Source of the DNA: Curvivirga sp965219885
Lineage (GTDB): Bacteria > Pseudomonadota > Alphaproteobacteria > UBA8366 > Aestuariispiraceae
Reading direction: 5' to 3'
DNA length: 64,000 nt
NCBI RefSeq assembly: GCF_965219885.1
Contig: NZ_CBDCOT010000009.1
Span: forward strand, 2,480,001 to 2,544,000
Of the stretch, positions 34,653-44,069 are shown one piece after another. The notes beneath the pieces are model-generated. The model worked only from the letters and a program-made list of their open reading frames with translations, had not been told where the DNA came from and did not search any database. A program made the translations under genes and the position numbers. How positions within the stretch are numbered: the stretch's first letter is position 1; each line of letters opens with the position of its first letter.

Positions 34653-35690
34653 ATGGCCTTATATAATATTCATGATGGAGAGCTAAAGGAAGTTGTGAAT
34701 ACAACTTTCAAGGCCGAAGGTATTATGGAACGAGCTGATTTACAGAAAATGTTTCTTAAAGATATTACTCCGTTGATACCTGAAGCAATGGTGATTGCTG
34801 AAGAGTATTCTAATTGGGAAGGAAGTAATCGAAGTATTGATTTATTATGTATTGATAAAAATGCACGATTGATTGTGGTAGAGCTCAAGCGTACCGAAGA
34901 TGGAGGACATATGGATTTGCAAGCGATCCGGTATGCTGCGATGATTTCAACTATGACATTTAAGGCGGCAGTGCATGCGCATAATGAACTCTTAAATAAG
35001 TTAAATATAAATGAAGATGCGGAGGAGAGAATTCTCAACTTTCTAGATTGGCAGGAACCAAAGGAAACGTTTGGAGACGAAGTTTCAATCGTCCTAGTAT
35101 CAAGTGATTTTTCTCAAGAAGTATTTACTTCTGCAATTTGGTTAAGTCAGCATGATATTGATATTCGTTGCATTGCACTGAAACCATACCTGCATCAAGG
35201 CGATTTACTAATAAATATTGAGCAACGCCTACCATTACCGGAGGCAAGCGATTTTCAATTCCGAAATTTAGAGAAGAAAAGAGAAGAGCGGCAAGTTCGT
35301 GAGCAAAATCGCGATTTGACACGTTATGATCTTAGGGTGGGAGAAAATCAGTTTTCAAATCTTCCTAAACGTCAATTTGTATATGAAGTCGTAAAGGAAG
35401 CAATTCGGAATGGAGCTAAACCTAAACAAGTCATAGACAATAGGAGAAGCTGGATTATCCTTGATGGAGAACATGATTCAGCTAACTTTTTAATAAATGA
35501 AAATCTTCGTGCTAAGGATAGTACTAATTCCGAAGTACGAAGGTTTTTTATCGATGAGGGTGAATTGTTCCATTGTGAAGGTAAGACGTATGCATTCACG
35601 AAGATGTGGGGTAAAAATTCAAAATCAACTGTAGATGAAATTATCGAGAGATTTGACTTACAATATATTACTTACAAGGCGTCGTGTTGA
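34653..35690 (+). CDS. NucS/PD-(D/E)XK nuclease-like hypothetical protein
   Basis: A 345-residue protein of unassigned function. In the N-terminal half, the segment RSIDLLCIDKNARLIVVELK has the Asp...Glu-X-Lys arrangement of PD-(D/E)XK nucleases, as seen in NucS/DUF91-like proteins. The C-terminal half contains a Lys/Arg-rich coiled stretch (LEKKREERQVREQNRDLTRY) and no recognisable domain. AAGGGGGAAG precedes the ATG. It stands alone between two near-identical terminators and appears slightly more AT-rich than its neighbours, which suggests a later insertion. A DNA repair or defence role is conjecture. Confidence 0.65.
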   Translation: MALYNIHDGELKEVVNTTFKAEGIMERADLQKMFLKDITPLIPEAMVIAEEYSNWEGSNRSIDLLCIDKNARLIVVELKRTEDGGHMDLQAIRYAAMISTMTFKAAVHAHNELLNKLNINEDAEERILNFLDWQEPKETFGDEVSIVLVSSDFSQEVFTSAIWLSQHDIDIRCIALKPYLHQGDLLINIEQRLPLPEASDFQFRNLEKKREERQVREQNRDLTRYDLRVGENQFSNLPKRQFVYEVVKEAIRNGAKPKQVIDNRRSWIILDGEHDSANFLINENLRAKDSTNSEVRRFFIDEGELFHCEGKTYAFTKMWGKNSKSTVDEIIERFDLQYITYKASC

Positions 35691-35705
35691 TTTTTAGAGA
35701 TTAAT

Positions 35706-35739
35706 AAAAGGCCGGAAATTATTTCCGGCCTTTTTTATT
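35706..35739. terminator. Terminator after the nuclease-like gene (copy 2 of a duplicated terminator)
   Basis: This element has the same stem as the terminator at 34549-34582 (AAAAGGCCGGAA / TTCCGGCCTTTTTT) with loop ATTA. It also serves the convergent OsmC gene, whose stop codon touches its right end. Confidence 0.92.
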
Positions 35740-36161
35740 TATTCTGCTTCGATAATTTTAATTTCTTTGGTGATATTGGCTACTTGTCCAAGCATCACAC
35801 TGGCAGAGCAATATTTCTCACCAGAAAGTTTTACCGCACGATCCACTTTTGCAGGGTCCAGATTTTTACCAGTGACAATGTAAGTCATATGTATGTCGGT
35901 AAACACTTTGGGGTCGGTGTCAGCACGTGTGCCATCTACTTCGACCACACAATCTGTAACATTTTCACGACCGCGTTGAAGGATGTGCAATACATCAATA
36001 CCGGAACAGCCACCAACACCCATCAAGATTAATTGCATAGGGCTTAGGGCAGTTTTGCCATGTACTGTGCTGTCATCAGATGCATCAATTACAATAGAAT
36101 GACCACTATCTGCACTGCCGACGAAACGTTGTCCTTCAACCCATTTAACTCGTGTATTCAT
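35739..36161 (-). CDS. OsmC/Ohr family protein
   Basis: A 140-residue OsmC-fold protein with the two conserved Cys in VGGCSGIDVLHIL and EKYCSASVML, which form the thiol peroxidase centre in characterised members. YhfA-like members have a similar length. It probably detoxifies organic peroxides, but many family members lack a demonstrated substrate. GAGGAAAAA precedes the start. It follows the long-chain acyl-CoA ligase gene in the opposite arrangement of start sites, 37 bases apart on the same strand. Confidence 0.88.
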   Translation of the reverse strand: MNTRVKWVEGQRFVGSADSGHSIVIDASDDSTVHGKTALSPMQLILMGVGGCSGIDVLHILQRGRENVTDCVVEVDGTRADTDPKVFTDIHMTYIVTGKNLDPAKVDRAVKLSGEKYCSASVMLGQVANITKEIKIIEAE

Positions 36162-36198
36162 TTTTTCCTCGTTTAGTTACGCAAAAGAGCTTTGTGCG

Positions 36199-37992
36199 TT
36201 AAGAATAGAGTGCTTCCAATTCTTCACCGTAATTTTCAACAATGACATGTCGACGGATTTTCATGGAAGGTGTCATCATTGCGTTTTCAACGCTAAATGC
36301 CTCTTTAATTAATACGAATTTTCTGACCTTTTCGATCACGGAAAGTTCATTATTTGCTCTCGTGATTGCGGCTTTAATAGCATTATTGACCGCCTCATCA
36401 TCATTCGTATCAATGCCTTTTTCTGATAAAGCTTCAAAGTCCGGAACGATAGCTGCTACCAAATGCGGACGGCGATCACCATATACCATACATTGTGCGA
36501 TTTCATTTTCTAGACAAATGATTCCTTCGACACGTTGAGGGGAAAGATTATCGCCACCTGAATTAACAATAATATCCTTCTTACGATCTGTAATCATCAG
36601 ATAGCCATCTTCATCCAGTTTTCCTATATCCCCTGTATGAACCCAGCCATCTTTCATTGCGCTGGCGGTTTTTTCTGGATTGTTCCAGTAGCCATTCATA
36701 CAAAGTTCACCACCGATCAAGATTTCACCATCTTCAGCGATTTTAATATCAACATCGACCAAGGCTGGACCGACTGTGCGAAGTTTGTTTTTAACAGGAC
36801 GGTTCACGCTAACCACAGGTGCGGTTTCAGTTTGTCCATATCCTTGTAAGACACGTAAACCAAGTGCGATAAAGAAAAGGCCTACATCGTAATTCAAAGG
36901 CGCACCACCGGATACAAAAGCTTTTAAACGACCACCGAAGCGTGCTTGCACTTTTTTGCGTACCAGTTTGTCCAGCAAGATATTAAATAATTTCTGGCCA
37001 AGGCTCATTGACTTCGGAGCTTCATAGTGACGCGCGCCAAGCTCCAAAGCATTCATTAATAACTTTTCTTTTAAGCCGCCTGTTTTCTCTGCATTTCGTA
37101 GAACCTTGCCACGGATATTCTCATATAAACGTGGTACAGCGGTCATAATTGTTGGTTGTACTTCCGCTAGGTTATTGAGCAGTTTATCAATACCTTCAGC
37201 ATAGTAAATCTGCGCACCAGCCCCAATTGGGAAAAATTGACCCGCTGTATGTTCATATGAATGACTAAGGGGGAGGAAGCTTAAGAAAACTTCTTGTTCA
37301 TTACCAAAGTTTGGAAGTTCTGCTAAGGCATCATGTGCCCCTTTACAGTTACAAATAATCGCCCCATGCGACAACATTACCCCAGCTGGCACGCCACCGG
37401 TGCCGGAGGTATAAATGATACAGCATGTGTCGGAACGTTTCAGATCTTTTGCGCGCTCACGGATATCAGACTCTATTTTCCGTCCTTCATTAAGCACAGC
37501 TTGCCAGTTTTTAACCTGTAAGCCTTGGGCAGGCTTTTTACTTGGTTTTTCAATGCTGATAATCGTATTGCATTCAGACGCAGCTGCAGCAGGTACGAAT
37601 TTTTGCAATAAAGCATCAGTAGAAACGATAGCAACTTTGGCACCACTGTCATTAATCACATGTAAATGATTTTCCGTTGTATTCGTTGTGTAAGAGGGAA
37701 CTGTAATTGCCCCAAGACACATGATAGCGATATCGGCAATTAACCATTCCGGACGGTTTTCTGATAAAAGTAAAACGCGATCACCCGCTTTAACACCCTG
37801 TGCTTCCAGACCTTTAGCAAGGTTTTGCACATCACGCGCAACTTGCGGCCAACTCATACTTTCCCAGATACGCTTTGCGATATTCTTTGACCAAAGGAAA
37901 GGCGTATCTGCCATTTCATCGGCTTTATCGAAGAATAAGGAAGGTAAGTTTAAGGCGTCGTCATATTGCTTGGCGGCGGTGAGGTCTTTCAC
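36199..37992 (-). CDS. Long-chain acyl-CoA synthetase (FadD15-like)
   Basis: A 597-residue AMP-forming ligase starting at a GTG codon behind AGGGAT. The AMP-binding motif IIYTSGTGGVPAGVMLSH lies near residue 190, followed by LPLSHSYEH, VLQGYGQTE, GELCMNGYWNNP and TDRKKDIIVNSGG, and a C-terminal Lys (TPSMKIRRHV). The length and motifs fit the long-chain AMP-dependent ligases that activate fatty acids for degradation or lipid synthesis. The usual TTG-K signal is TPSMK here, as in this subgroup. Confidence 0.88.
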   Translation of the reverse strand: MKDLTAAKQYDDALNLPSLFFDKADEMADTPFLWSKNIAKRIWESMSWPQVARDVQNLAKGLEAQGVKAGDRVLLLSENRPEWLIADIAIMCLGAITVPSYTTNTTENHLHVINDSGAKVAIVSTDALLQKFVPAAAASECNTIISIEKPSKKPAQGLQVKNWQAVLNEGRKIESDIRERAKDLKRSDTCCIIYTSGTGGVPAGVMLSHGAIICNCKGAHDALAELPNFGNEQEVFLSFLPLSHSYEHTAGQFFPIGAGAQIYYAEGIDKLLNNLAEVQPTIMTAVPRLYENIRGKVLRNAEKTGGLKEKLLMNALELGARHYEAPKSMSLGQKLFNILLDKLVRKKVQARFGGRLKAFVSGGAPLNYDVGLFFIALGLRVLQGYGQTETAPVVSVNRPVKNKLRTVGPALVDVDIKIAEDGEILIGGELCMNGYWNNPEKTASAMKDGWVHTGDIGKLDEDGYLMITDRKKDIIVNSGGDNLSPQRVEGIICLENEIAQCMVYGDRRPHLVAAIVPDFEALSEKGIDTNDDEAVNNAIKAAITRANNELSVIEKVRKFVLIKEAFSVENAMMTPSMKIRRHVIVENYGEELEALYS

Positions 37993-38198
37993 GTTTGTAA
38001 TCCCTATTGTGGTTCTTGATTTATTATCATGCTTTTGCGGCAGTATAGCGTTTTCGCAAGCTGCCTATCAATCCTAATAATTCCCTATTTTCAGCCCTTC
38101 ATTTGGAAAAGAAGTTAGAAAAAGTCACTGGACGTTGATTTGTTGAATCACTACATATGGAAGGTAGAAAAAAATTTAAAGCCTGTCTGAAAGGAAAA

Positions 38199-39980
38199 AT
38201 GTCAATGGCTGACGTTGCAATGGATTTGCCGAACTGGGATTTAACAGATTTATATCCGGCACCGGATTCAAATGTTTTTAAAGATGATATGGAAAAATCC
38301 CAGATTTTGGCTGAATCTTTTGCACAAGAATATCGTGGCAAAATTGCAGATCTGGATGGCGATGCTTTGGCGACAGCCATCGTGGCTTATGAAGAGTTGG
38401 ATGAAAGACTGTCACGCCTTATGAGTTATGCATATTTGGTTTATGCAGGTGATATGGGAGACGCGGATGTGACCCGTTTCTTCCAAGATGCACAGGAACG
38501 TATTACGGCTATTTCCACGATTGTATTATTCTTTTCGCTGGAATTGAACTTGATAGAAGAAGCGGCCTTGGAAAAGTCTGTTAAAGACAGCGAAAAACTT
38601 TCCCATTATCAACCATGGCTTCGTGATGTACGTGCTTTTCGGGAACATCAATTACCAGAAGATCAAGAACGTATTTTGCATGAAAAATCCTTAACGGGCC
38701 GTTCCGCTTGGGTACGCCTTTTTGATGAAACATTGGCGAGTTTGAAATTTCCCTTTCAAGGTGAAGAAGTCACCAATGCGGAAATCCTACATAAGATGAG
38801 TGACCCGCGCGAAGAAGTTCGCAAAGAAGCCGCAGAGTCTTTAGGTACTGTATTTGGCAATAATATCAGTCTGTTTAGCCATATCACGAACACTTTGGCA
38901 AAAGACAAAGCAATGGAAGATGAATGGCGCGGATTTGAACGCCCTGTATCCAGTCGCAATTTGTCCAACTATGTAGAAGACGAAGTCGTAGATGCATTGG
39001 TGGCAGCTGTGAAAGAATCTTATCCATCTCTTTCTCATCGCTATTATAAGTTAAAAGCCAAATGGTTAGGTGTTGATAAACTAAACTTCTGGGACCGTAT
39101 GGCACCATTGCCGGAAGAGGATGACCGTGAAATTCCTTGGATAGAGGCGCGTGATACAGTCCTTCAAGCCTATGGTCGTTTTTCAGATGATCTTGCGGAT
39201 ATTGGTCAGGTCTTCTTCGATAAAAACTGGATTGATGCAGAAGTACGTGCTGGTAAGGCGCCCGGCGCATTTGCCCATCCAACGGTGCCGTCCGCGCATC
39301 CATATCTTTTGGTTAATTATCAAGGTAAAACACGCGATGTTATGACCTTGGCTCATGAACTTGGTCATGGTGTACACCAAGTGTTAGCTGGTGGACAGGG
39401 ACATCTAATGGCGGACACGCCTTTAACATTGGCGGAAACAGCATCTGTGTTTGGGGAAATGTTAACTTTTCAATCCATGCTTGCCAATGAAGATGATCCA
39501 AAGCTGAAAAAAGCCATGCTAGCGTCTAAAGTAGAAGACATGCTGAACACAGTGGTACGCCAAATTGCTTTCTTTGATTTTGAACAACGTGTTCATGATG
39601 CTCGGAAGAATGGCGAACTCTCCGCCGAAGAAATCTGTGATATCTGGATGGCTGTATCGGAAGAAAGCTTAGGAGACGCCTTTATCTTTGGTGAAGCCTA
39701 TAGAAATTATTGGGCTTATATTCCACATTTCATCCATTCGCCATTTTATGTTTATGCCTATGCATTTGGGGATTGCCTAGTAAACAGTCTATATGCACTT
39801 TATGAGCAAGCAGAGAGCGGCTTTGCCGATAAATATCTGGACATGTTGCGTGCAGGTGGAAGTTTGCGTCACAAAGAACTCTTGGCACCATTTGGTCTGG
39901 ATGCCTCTGATCCGGAATTCTGGAAAAAAGGTCTTTCCATGCTGAGTAACTTTATTGATCAGCTAGAAGCTATGGACTAG
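38199..39980 (+). CDS. pepF: Oligoendopeptidase F (M3B metallopeptidase)
   Basis: A 593-residue zinc peptidase that degrades short peptides in the cytoplasm. The zinc motif TLAHELGHGVHQ holds HExxH, and the third ligand Glu is in LAETASVFGEM. The first third is the helical PepF N-terminal domain, and NYWAYIPHFIHSPFYVYAYAF is the usual C-terminal segment. AAAGGA five bases before the ATG at 38199 sets the start; an upstream ATG at 38157 lacks such a site. The gene appears monocistronic and is followed by a terminator. Confidence 0.93.
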   Translation: MSMADVAMDLPNWDLTDLYPAPDSNVFKDDMEKSQILAESFAQEYRGKIADLDGDALATAIVAYEELDERLSRLMSYAYLVYAGDMGDADVTRFFQDAQERITAISTIVLFFSLELNLIEEAALEKSVKDSEKLSHYQPWLRDVRAFREHQLPEDQERILHEKSLTGRSAWVRLFDETLASLKFPFQGEEVTNAEILHKMSDPREEVRKEAAESLGTVFGNNISLFSHITNTLAKDKAMEDEWRGFERPVSSRNLSNYVEDEVVDALVAAVKESYPSLSHRYYKLKAKWLGVDKLNFWDRMAPLPEEDDREIPWIEARDTVLQAYGRFSDDLADIGQVFFDKNWIDAEVRAGKAPGAFAHPTVPSAHPYLLVNYQGKTRDVMTLAHELGHGVHQVLAGGQGHLMADTPLTLAETASVFGEMLTFQSMLANEDDPKLKKAMLASKVEDMLNTVVRQIAFFDFEQRVHDARKNGELSAEEICDIWMAVSEESLGDAFIFGEAYRNYWAYIPHFIHSPFYVYAYAFGDCLVNSLYALYEQAESGFADKYLDMLRAGGSLRHKELLAPFGLDASDPEFWKKGLSMLSNFIDQLEAMD

Positions 39981-39995
39981 TAAAAATTTAATGGG

Positions 39996-40020
39996 GAGCG
40001 GCTAAATTAGCTGCTCTTTT
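39996..40020. terminator. Bidirectional terminator after pepF
   Basis: GAGC-G-GCTAA-A-TTAGC-T-GCTC forms a stem with one G-T step, followed by TTTTA. It lies between pepF and the convergent flavoprotein gene, and its end touches the latter's stop codon. Confidence 0.7.
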
Positions 40021-40612
40021 ACTTTAAGTTCTGAAAAGCTTTATTAATTTTGGTTTTGAAGGCTTTTAATTTTCCTTCATCCAGGTTTTCACTCTCATAT
40101 AATGACAGAAATTGTAATCGACAGTTTTTTGTGCAGGCACCTAGTAGGCCATATTTAATTACTTTTTTAACAGGTTGGCGCATAATCAGACGGTCTACCC
40201 ACCATGGGGAACCTAAAGTCGTAACAACGACGACTTCTTTTAAGTTTTTAAGTTTTGGGCTGATAGGGCCTAAGTCATTTGCATGATCATAGGCAATGCC
40301 TGGCCCCCAAACACGATCAAACCAACCTTTCAACATGGCAGGAAATGAAAACCACCATGTTGGAAAAACGAGAACTAGAAGCTCGGTTTCAAGTAATCTT
40401 TCGACTTCATCTAATACCGAAGAAGAGTCATAAGGATCATCATAAAAAGATCGCCTTTCATCTGCGGTAAGGGCGGGTTGGAAATTTTGCTCATACAAAT
40501 CTTCGATGGTTACTTCATGCCCTTGGCTTTGAAGTGTATCTGCAACATGGGATGATAAATGTTTGCATAGACTATTCGTTAGAGGATGGATCGTAACCAA
40601 CAGGCATTTCAT
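40019..40612 (-). CDS. NAD(P)H:quinone oxidoreductase-like flavoprotein
   Basis: A 197-residue protein of the flavodoxin_2/NQO1-like fold. The FMN or FAD phosphate-binding loop is at the N-terminus (TIHPLTNSLCKHL), and the LVFPTWWFSFPAMLKGWFDRVW block is characteristic of MdaB/KefF-type quinone reductases. It would carry out two-electron reduction of quinones. The gene stands alone, convergent with pepF; 232 bases separate it from divergent pntAA, in which I see nothing beyond AT-rich promoter-like sequence. Confidence 0.86.
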   Translation of the reverse strand: MKCLLVTIHPLTNSLCKHLSSHVADTLQSQGHEVTIEDLYEQNFQPALTADERRSFYDDPYDSSSVLDEVERLLETELLVLVFPTWWFSFPAMLKGWFDRVWGPGIAYDHANDLGPISPKLKNLKEVVVVTTLGSPWWVDRLIMRQPVKKVIKYGLLGACTKNCRLQFLSLYESENLDEGKLKAFKTKINKAFQNLK

Positions 40613-40844
40613 CGTTTTTCTTTCTATCTGTTATACAATCATGTGAGCAGATGTATGTCAGTCACGTATATGTCATGATTCTTTGATTATATTTGGGGTG
40701 ATTTTTCTTTTACATATTATGAGAAGACTTAAAAAAATTCGTTCAAATGAAAAATTAGAAAGACACGATATACATTGTTAGGCTACGATGTGTTTTGAAT
40801 GATAAGAATAACTTAAGAAATAGTAGTTGAGTAAGGGAAGTAAG

Positions 40845-42170
40845 ATGAAAATCGCCGTGTTGAAAGAACGGCGCGCTCATGAAAAGCGTGTCGCGGCTTC
40901 GCCTGAATCTGTCAAAAAACTTGTGCAGATGGGGGCAAATGTAATCATAGAAACTGGCGCTGGTGAAGGCGCAAAAATATCTGACCAAGTGTTTAAAGAT
41001 GCAGGTGCAAACATTGCCAAAGATGCGTCAAGCACAACCAAAGGGGCAGATATCGTTTTAAAAGTCCAGGCTCCAATGATGGCGGACGAAGGCACAGATG
41101 AATTAAAGTTACTAAGCAAAGGGCAAAGCCTTATCTGTGTTCTAAACGCGTTAACTCGGTCAGATTTAATCCAAGCTCTAAGTAAACAAGGTGTTCAGGC
41201 CTTTGCCATGGAACTGGTTCCACGGATTAGCCGCGCCCAAAGTATGGATGTTTTATCTTCCCAAGCCAATATTGCAGGATATAAGGCCGTTCTGGATGCG
41301 CAGGAACATTATGGTCGTGCGATGCCGATGATGATGACTGCGGCGGGTACCGTGCCGCCGGCAAAAGTTTTTGTAATGGGCGTAGGCGTAGCTGGGCTTC
41401 AAGCTATCGCGACAGCACGTCGATTAGGCGCGGTGGTGAGTGCCACTGATGTGCGTCCAGCGACCGAAGAACAAGTTCATAGCCTTGGTGCTGAATTTGT
41501 TGCAGTAAAAGATGATGAATTCCTACAGGCCCAGACAGATGGTGGTTATGCCAAAGAAATGTCTGATGAATATAAGGCAAAGCAAGCTGCACTTGTGGCA
41601 GAAACAATTGCTAAACAGGATATCGTGATTACGACTGCACTTATCCCGGGTCGCCCAGCACCAGTTTTGGTTAATGAAGATATGGTCAAATCTATGAAGG
41701 CTGGATCGGTCATCGTCGACCTTGCCGTGGAGGCAGGTGGTAACTGTCCGCTGAGCGAGCTTGGAAAGGTCGTTGAGGCGCATGGTGTTTCTATTGTCGG
41801 ACATGCCAATATGCCATCGCGTGTCGCGGAAAGTACCAGTCTTCTTTATGCTAAAAACTTATTGAATTTCTTAACACCGATGTTGAGCGCTGAAGAAGGA
41901 AAATTCACGGTAGATCGTGAAGATGAGATTATCAAAGGCACATTGGTTTGCAGCGGTGGTGAAATTCTTGAAAGTCGTATAGCTGCGGCATTGCCTAAGA
42001 AGGTATCAGCGAAAAAAGCGACGACGAAAAAGGCTGTAAAGAAAACTGCGACCAAGAAAGCTGCGTCTAAAAAGGCGAGTGCGAAAAAGAGTAGCGCTAA
42101 GAAATCTGCTGTGAAGAAGGCGTCTACGAAAAAGGCATCGGTTAAAAAAGTAGAAAGCAAGGAGGGTTAA
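40845..42170 (+). CDS. pntAA: Transhydrogenase subunit PntAA with a histone-H1-like C-terminal tail
   Basis: The soluble NAD(H)-binding domain (dI) of the proton-translocating transhydrogenase, about 441 residues. MKIAVLKERRAHEKRVAASP opens the protein, the RQD-loop equivalent and the VMGVGVAGLQAIATARRLGA NAD-binding motif follow, and it ends with the IKGTLVCSGGEI region. The normal domain stops near residue 384. A 57-residue tail then follows (nucleotides 41997-42167), built of eleven KK doublets spaced almost every five residues with Ala, Ser, Thr and Val between. AAGGGAAG precedes the ATG. It heads pntAA-pntAB-pntB. Confidence 0.95.
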   Translation: MKIAVLKERRAHEKRVAASPESVKKLVQMGANVIIETGAGEGAKISDQVFKDAGANIAKDASSTTKGADIVLKVQAPMMADEGTDELKLLSKGQSLICVLNALTRSDLIQALSKQGVQAFAMELVPRISRAQSMDVLSSQANIAGYKAVLDAQEHYGRAMPMMMTAAGTVPPAKVFVMGVGVAGLQAIATARRLGAVVSATDVRPATEEQVHSLGAEFVAVKDDEFLQAQTDGGYAKEMSDEYKAKQAALVAETIAKQDIVITTALIPGRPAPVLVNEDMVKSMKAGSVIVDLAVEAGGNCPLSELGKVVEAHGVSIVGHANMPSRVAESTSLLYAKNLLNFLTPMLSAEEGKFTVDREDEIIKGTLVCSGGEILESRIAAALPKKVSAKKATTKKAVKKTATKKAASKKASAKKSSAKKSAVKKASTKKASVKKVESKEG

Positions 42171-42174
42171 GACG

Positions 42175-42594
42175 ATGGATAAGCAACAAATTATCGATCA
42201 GGCAAATGAGTTAGCAGCGCAAGCTCAACAACTTGCTGACACTATTGGATCAAGTGCGGTTGAAGCTGCACCCGCTGTGGCATCAGTTGCAGAAGCCACA
42301 GGTACAACACCATTTGTCTTTTTGTTCACTGCATTCGTATTGGCCTGCTTCGTTGGCTATTACGTGGTTTGGTCTGTAACACCGGCTTTGCATTCGCCGT
42401 TGATGGGGGTCACGAATGCGATTTCTTCTGTGATCATTGTCGGGGCGCTTATCGCGGCGGGACCTAGTGATATGAACCTGTCCAAGATATTTGGCTTTAT
42501 TGCGGTGGTGCTTGCCAGCATCAATATCTTTGGTGGCTTTGTCGTGACGAACAGGATGTTGTCCATGTTCAAGAAGAAACAGAAAAAAGCATAA
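42175..42594 (+). CDS. pntAB: Transhydrogenase subunit PntAB
   Basis: A 139-residue membrane protein forming part of the dII domain of the split transhydrogenase. Three or four helices are evident (FVFLFTAFVLACFVGYYVVW, SVIIVGALIAAG, IFGFIAVVLASINIFGGFVV), preceded by an acidic, Ala/Gln-rich N-terminus and followed by MLSMFKKKQKK. The four-base gap to pntAA indicates translational coupling. Confidence 0.94.
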   Translation: MDKQQIIDQANELAAQAQQLADTIGSSAVEAAPAVASVAEATGTTPFVFLFTAFVLACFVGYYVVWSVTPALHSPLMGVTNAISSVIIVGALIAAGPSDMNLSKIFGFIAVVLASINIFGGFVVTNRMLSMFKKKQKKA

Positions 42595-42615
42595 ATAGGG
42601 AAGGGAGATAAGATC

Positions 42616-44013
42616 ATGGAAAATTTATCAGCTTTTGCCTATTTGATCGCGGCAGTTTGTTTCATTATGTCCTTACGTGGGCTTTCGTCACCTGACACGG
42701 CGCGTCGGGGGAATATGTTTGGTATTGCGGGTATGGTGATTGCGATTGTAACCACCTTGGCCATGCCGAATGTATTGTCTTATGAGCTCATCATTGCAGG
42801 TATCCTGATTGGTGGTGCCATCGGTACAGGGATTGCTTTAAAAATTCAAATGACGGCTTTGCCGCAATTGGTTGCTGCTTTTCATAGTTTAGTTGGTTTA
42901 GCCGCTGTCTTTGTGGCAGGTGCTGCATTCTATGCACCTGAAGCGTATGGCATTGGTGAGGCCGGCAATATTGGTGCTGCCAGCTTGGTTGAGATGAGTT
43001 TAGGTACGGCAATTGGTGCGATTACCTTTACGGGGTCGATTGTGGCCTTTGGTAAGTTACAAGGTATCTTCCGATCCGCACCTGTAACATTTGCCGGACA
43101 ACATATGTTAAATGCGGCCCTTGGCGGGCTTTTGGTTCTGTTGGTGATCTGGATGTGTGTGGATCAGTCAGCGACCTTGTTCTGGGCGATTGTTCTTTTA
43201 TCTTTGGCGATTGGTTTCTTGCTGATCATTCCAATCGGTGGGGCTGATATGCCTGTAGTCGTGTCCATGTTGAATTCCTATTCAGGTTGGGCGGCTTGCG
43301 GTATCGGTTTCACATTAGCCAATACAGCTTTGATCATCACTGGTGCGCTGGTTGGTGCATCCGGTGCGATCCTCAGTTATATTATGTGTAAGGGTATGAA
43401 CCGTTCTATTATCAATGTCATTTTAGGTGGCTTTGGTGCGGATGCAGGCGCTGGTCCAGCGGCAGGTGCAGGTGGTGAAGATGACCGTCCTGTGAAGGCA
43501 GGTAGTGCAGATGATGCTGCCTTCTTGATGGAAAATGCCTCTTCTGTGATCATCGTGCCGGGCTATGGTATGGCTGTGGCCCAAGCTCAACATGCATTAC
43601 GTGAAATGGGTGATTTATTGAAAGAAGCGGGCGTGAAGGTTCGTTACGCCATTCATCCTGTTGCGGGTCGTATGCCAGGTCATATGAATGTGTTATTGGC
43701 GGAAGCCAATGTGCCTTATGATGATGTCTTGGAATTGGAAGAAATCAACCGTGATTTCGCTCAAACCGATATTGCTTTTGTGATTGGGGCGAATGATGTC
43801 ACCAATCCAGCCGCAAAAACAGACCCAGCCAGTCCAATCTTTGGTATGCCTATTCTTGATGTAGAAAAAGCGGGACAGGTATTGTTTATTAAACGATCCA
43901 TGGCATCTGGTTATGCGGGGGTACAGAATGAACTATTCTTCCGTGATAATACAATGATGTTATTTGGCGATGCCAAACATGTAGTGGAAGATATCGTAAA
44001 ATCTATGGAATAG
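42616..44013 (+). CDS. pntB: Transhydrogenase beta subunit PntB
   Basis: A 465-residue protein with about nine membrane helices (rest of dII) and a C-terminal NADP(H)-binding dIII domain. dIII begins after GEDDRPVKAGSADDAAFLME and includes IIVPGYGMAVAQAQHALREM and HPVAGRMPGHMNVLLAEANV, both invariant in the family. With PntAA and PntAB it couples proton influx to reduction of NADP+ by NADH. AAGGGAGAT precedes the ATG. Confidence 0.96.
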   Translation: MENLSAFAYLIAAVCFIMSLRGLSSPDTARRGNMFGIAGMVIAIVTTLAMPNVLSYELIIAGILIGGAIGTGIALKIQMTALPQLVAAFHSLVGLAAVFVAGAAFYAPEAYGIGEAGNIGAASLVEMSLGTAIGAITFTGSIVAFGKLQGIFRSAPVTFAGQHMLNAALGGLLVLLVIWMCVDQSATLFWAIVLLSLAIGFLLIIPIGGADMPVVVSMLNSYSGWAACGIGFTLANTALIITGALVGASGAILSYIMCKGMNRSIINVILGGFGADAGAGPAAGAGGEDDRPVKAGSADDAAFLMENASSVIIVPGYGMAVAQAQHALREMGDLLKEAGVKVRYAIHPVAGRMPGHMNVLLAEANVPYDDVLELEEINRDFAQTDIAFVIGANDVTNPAAKTDPASPIFGMPILDVEKAGQVLFIKRSMASGYAGVQNELFFRDNTMMLFGDAKHVVEDIVKSME

Positions 44014-44034
44014 GGTTTACAAAAGTTAGAAAAG

Positions 44035-44066
44035 AAAAGGCAGCAAACCAACTTGCTGCCTTTTTT
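44035..44066. terminator. Bidirectional terminator pnt operon / nadC
   Basis: AAAAGGCAGCAA (44035-44046) pairs perfectly with TTGCTGCCTTTT (44053-44064) around ACCAAC, with more Ts after it. Confidence 0.93.
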
Positions 44067-44069
44067 AGT

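Noticed and set aside
34549..35739. Insertion sequence or integron cassette between the duplicated terminators
   Set aside because: No transposase, target-site duplication beyond the terminators, or attC-like structure is visible.
40681..40810. A 20-codon frame (starting MRRLKKIRSN) in the region before pntAA
   Set aside because: It has no ribosome site and sits in generic AT-rich promoter DNA.
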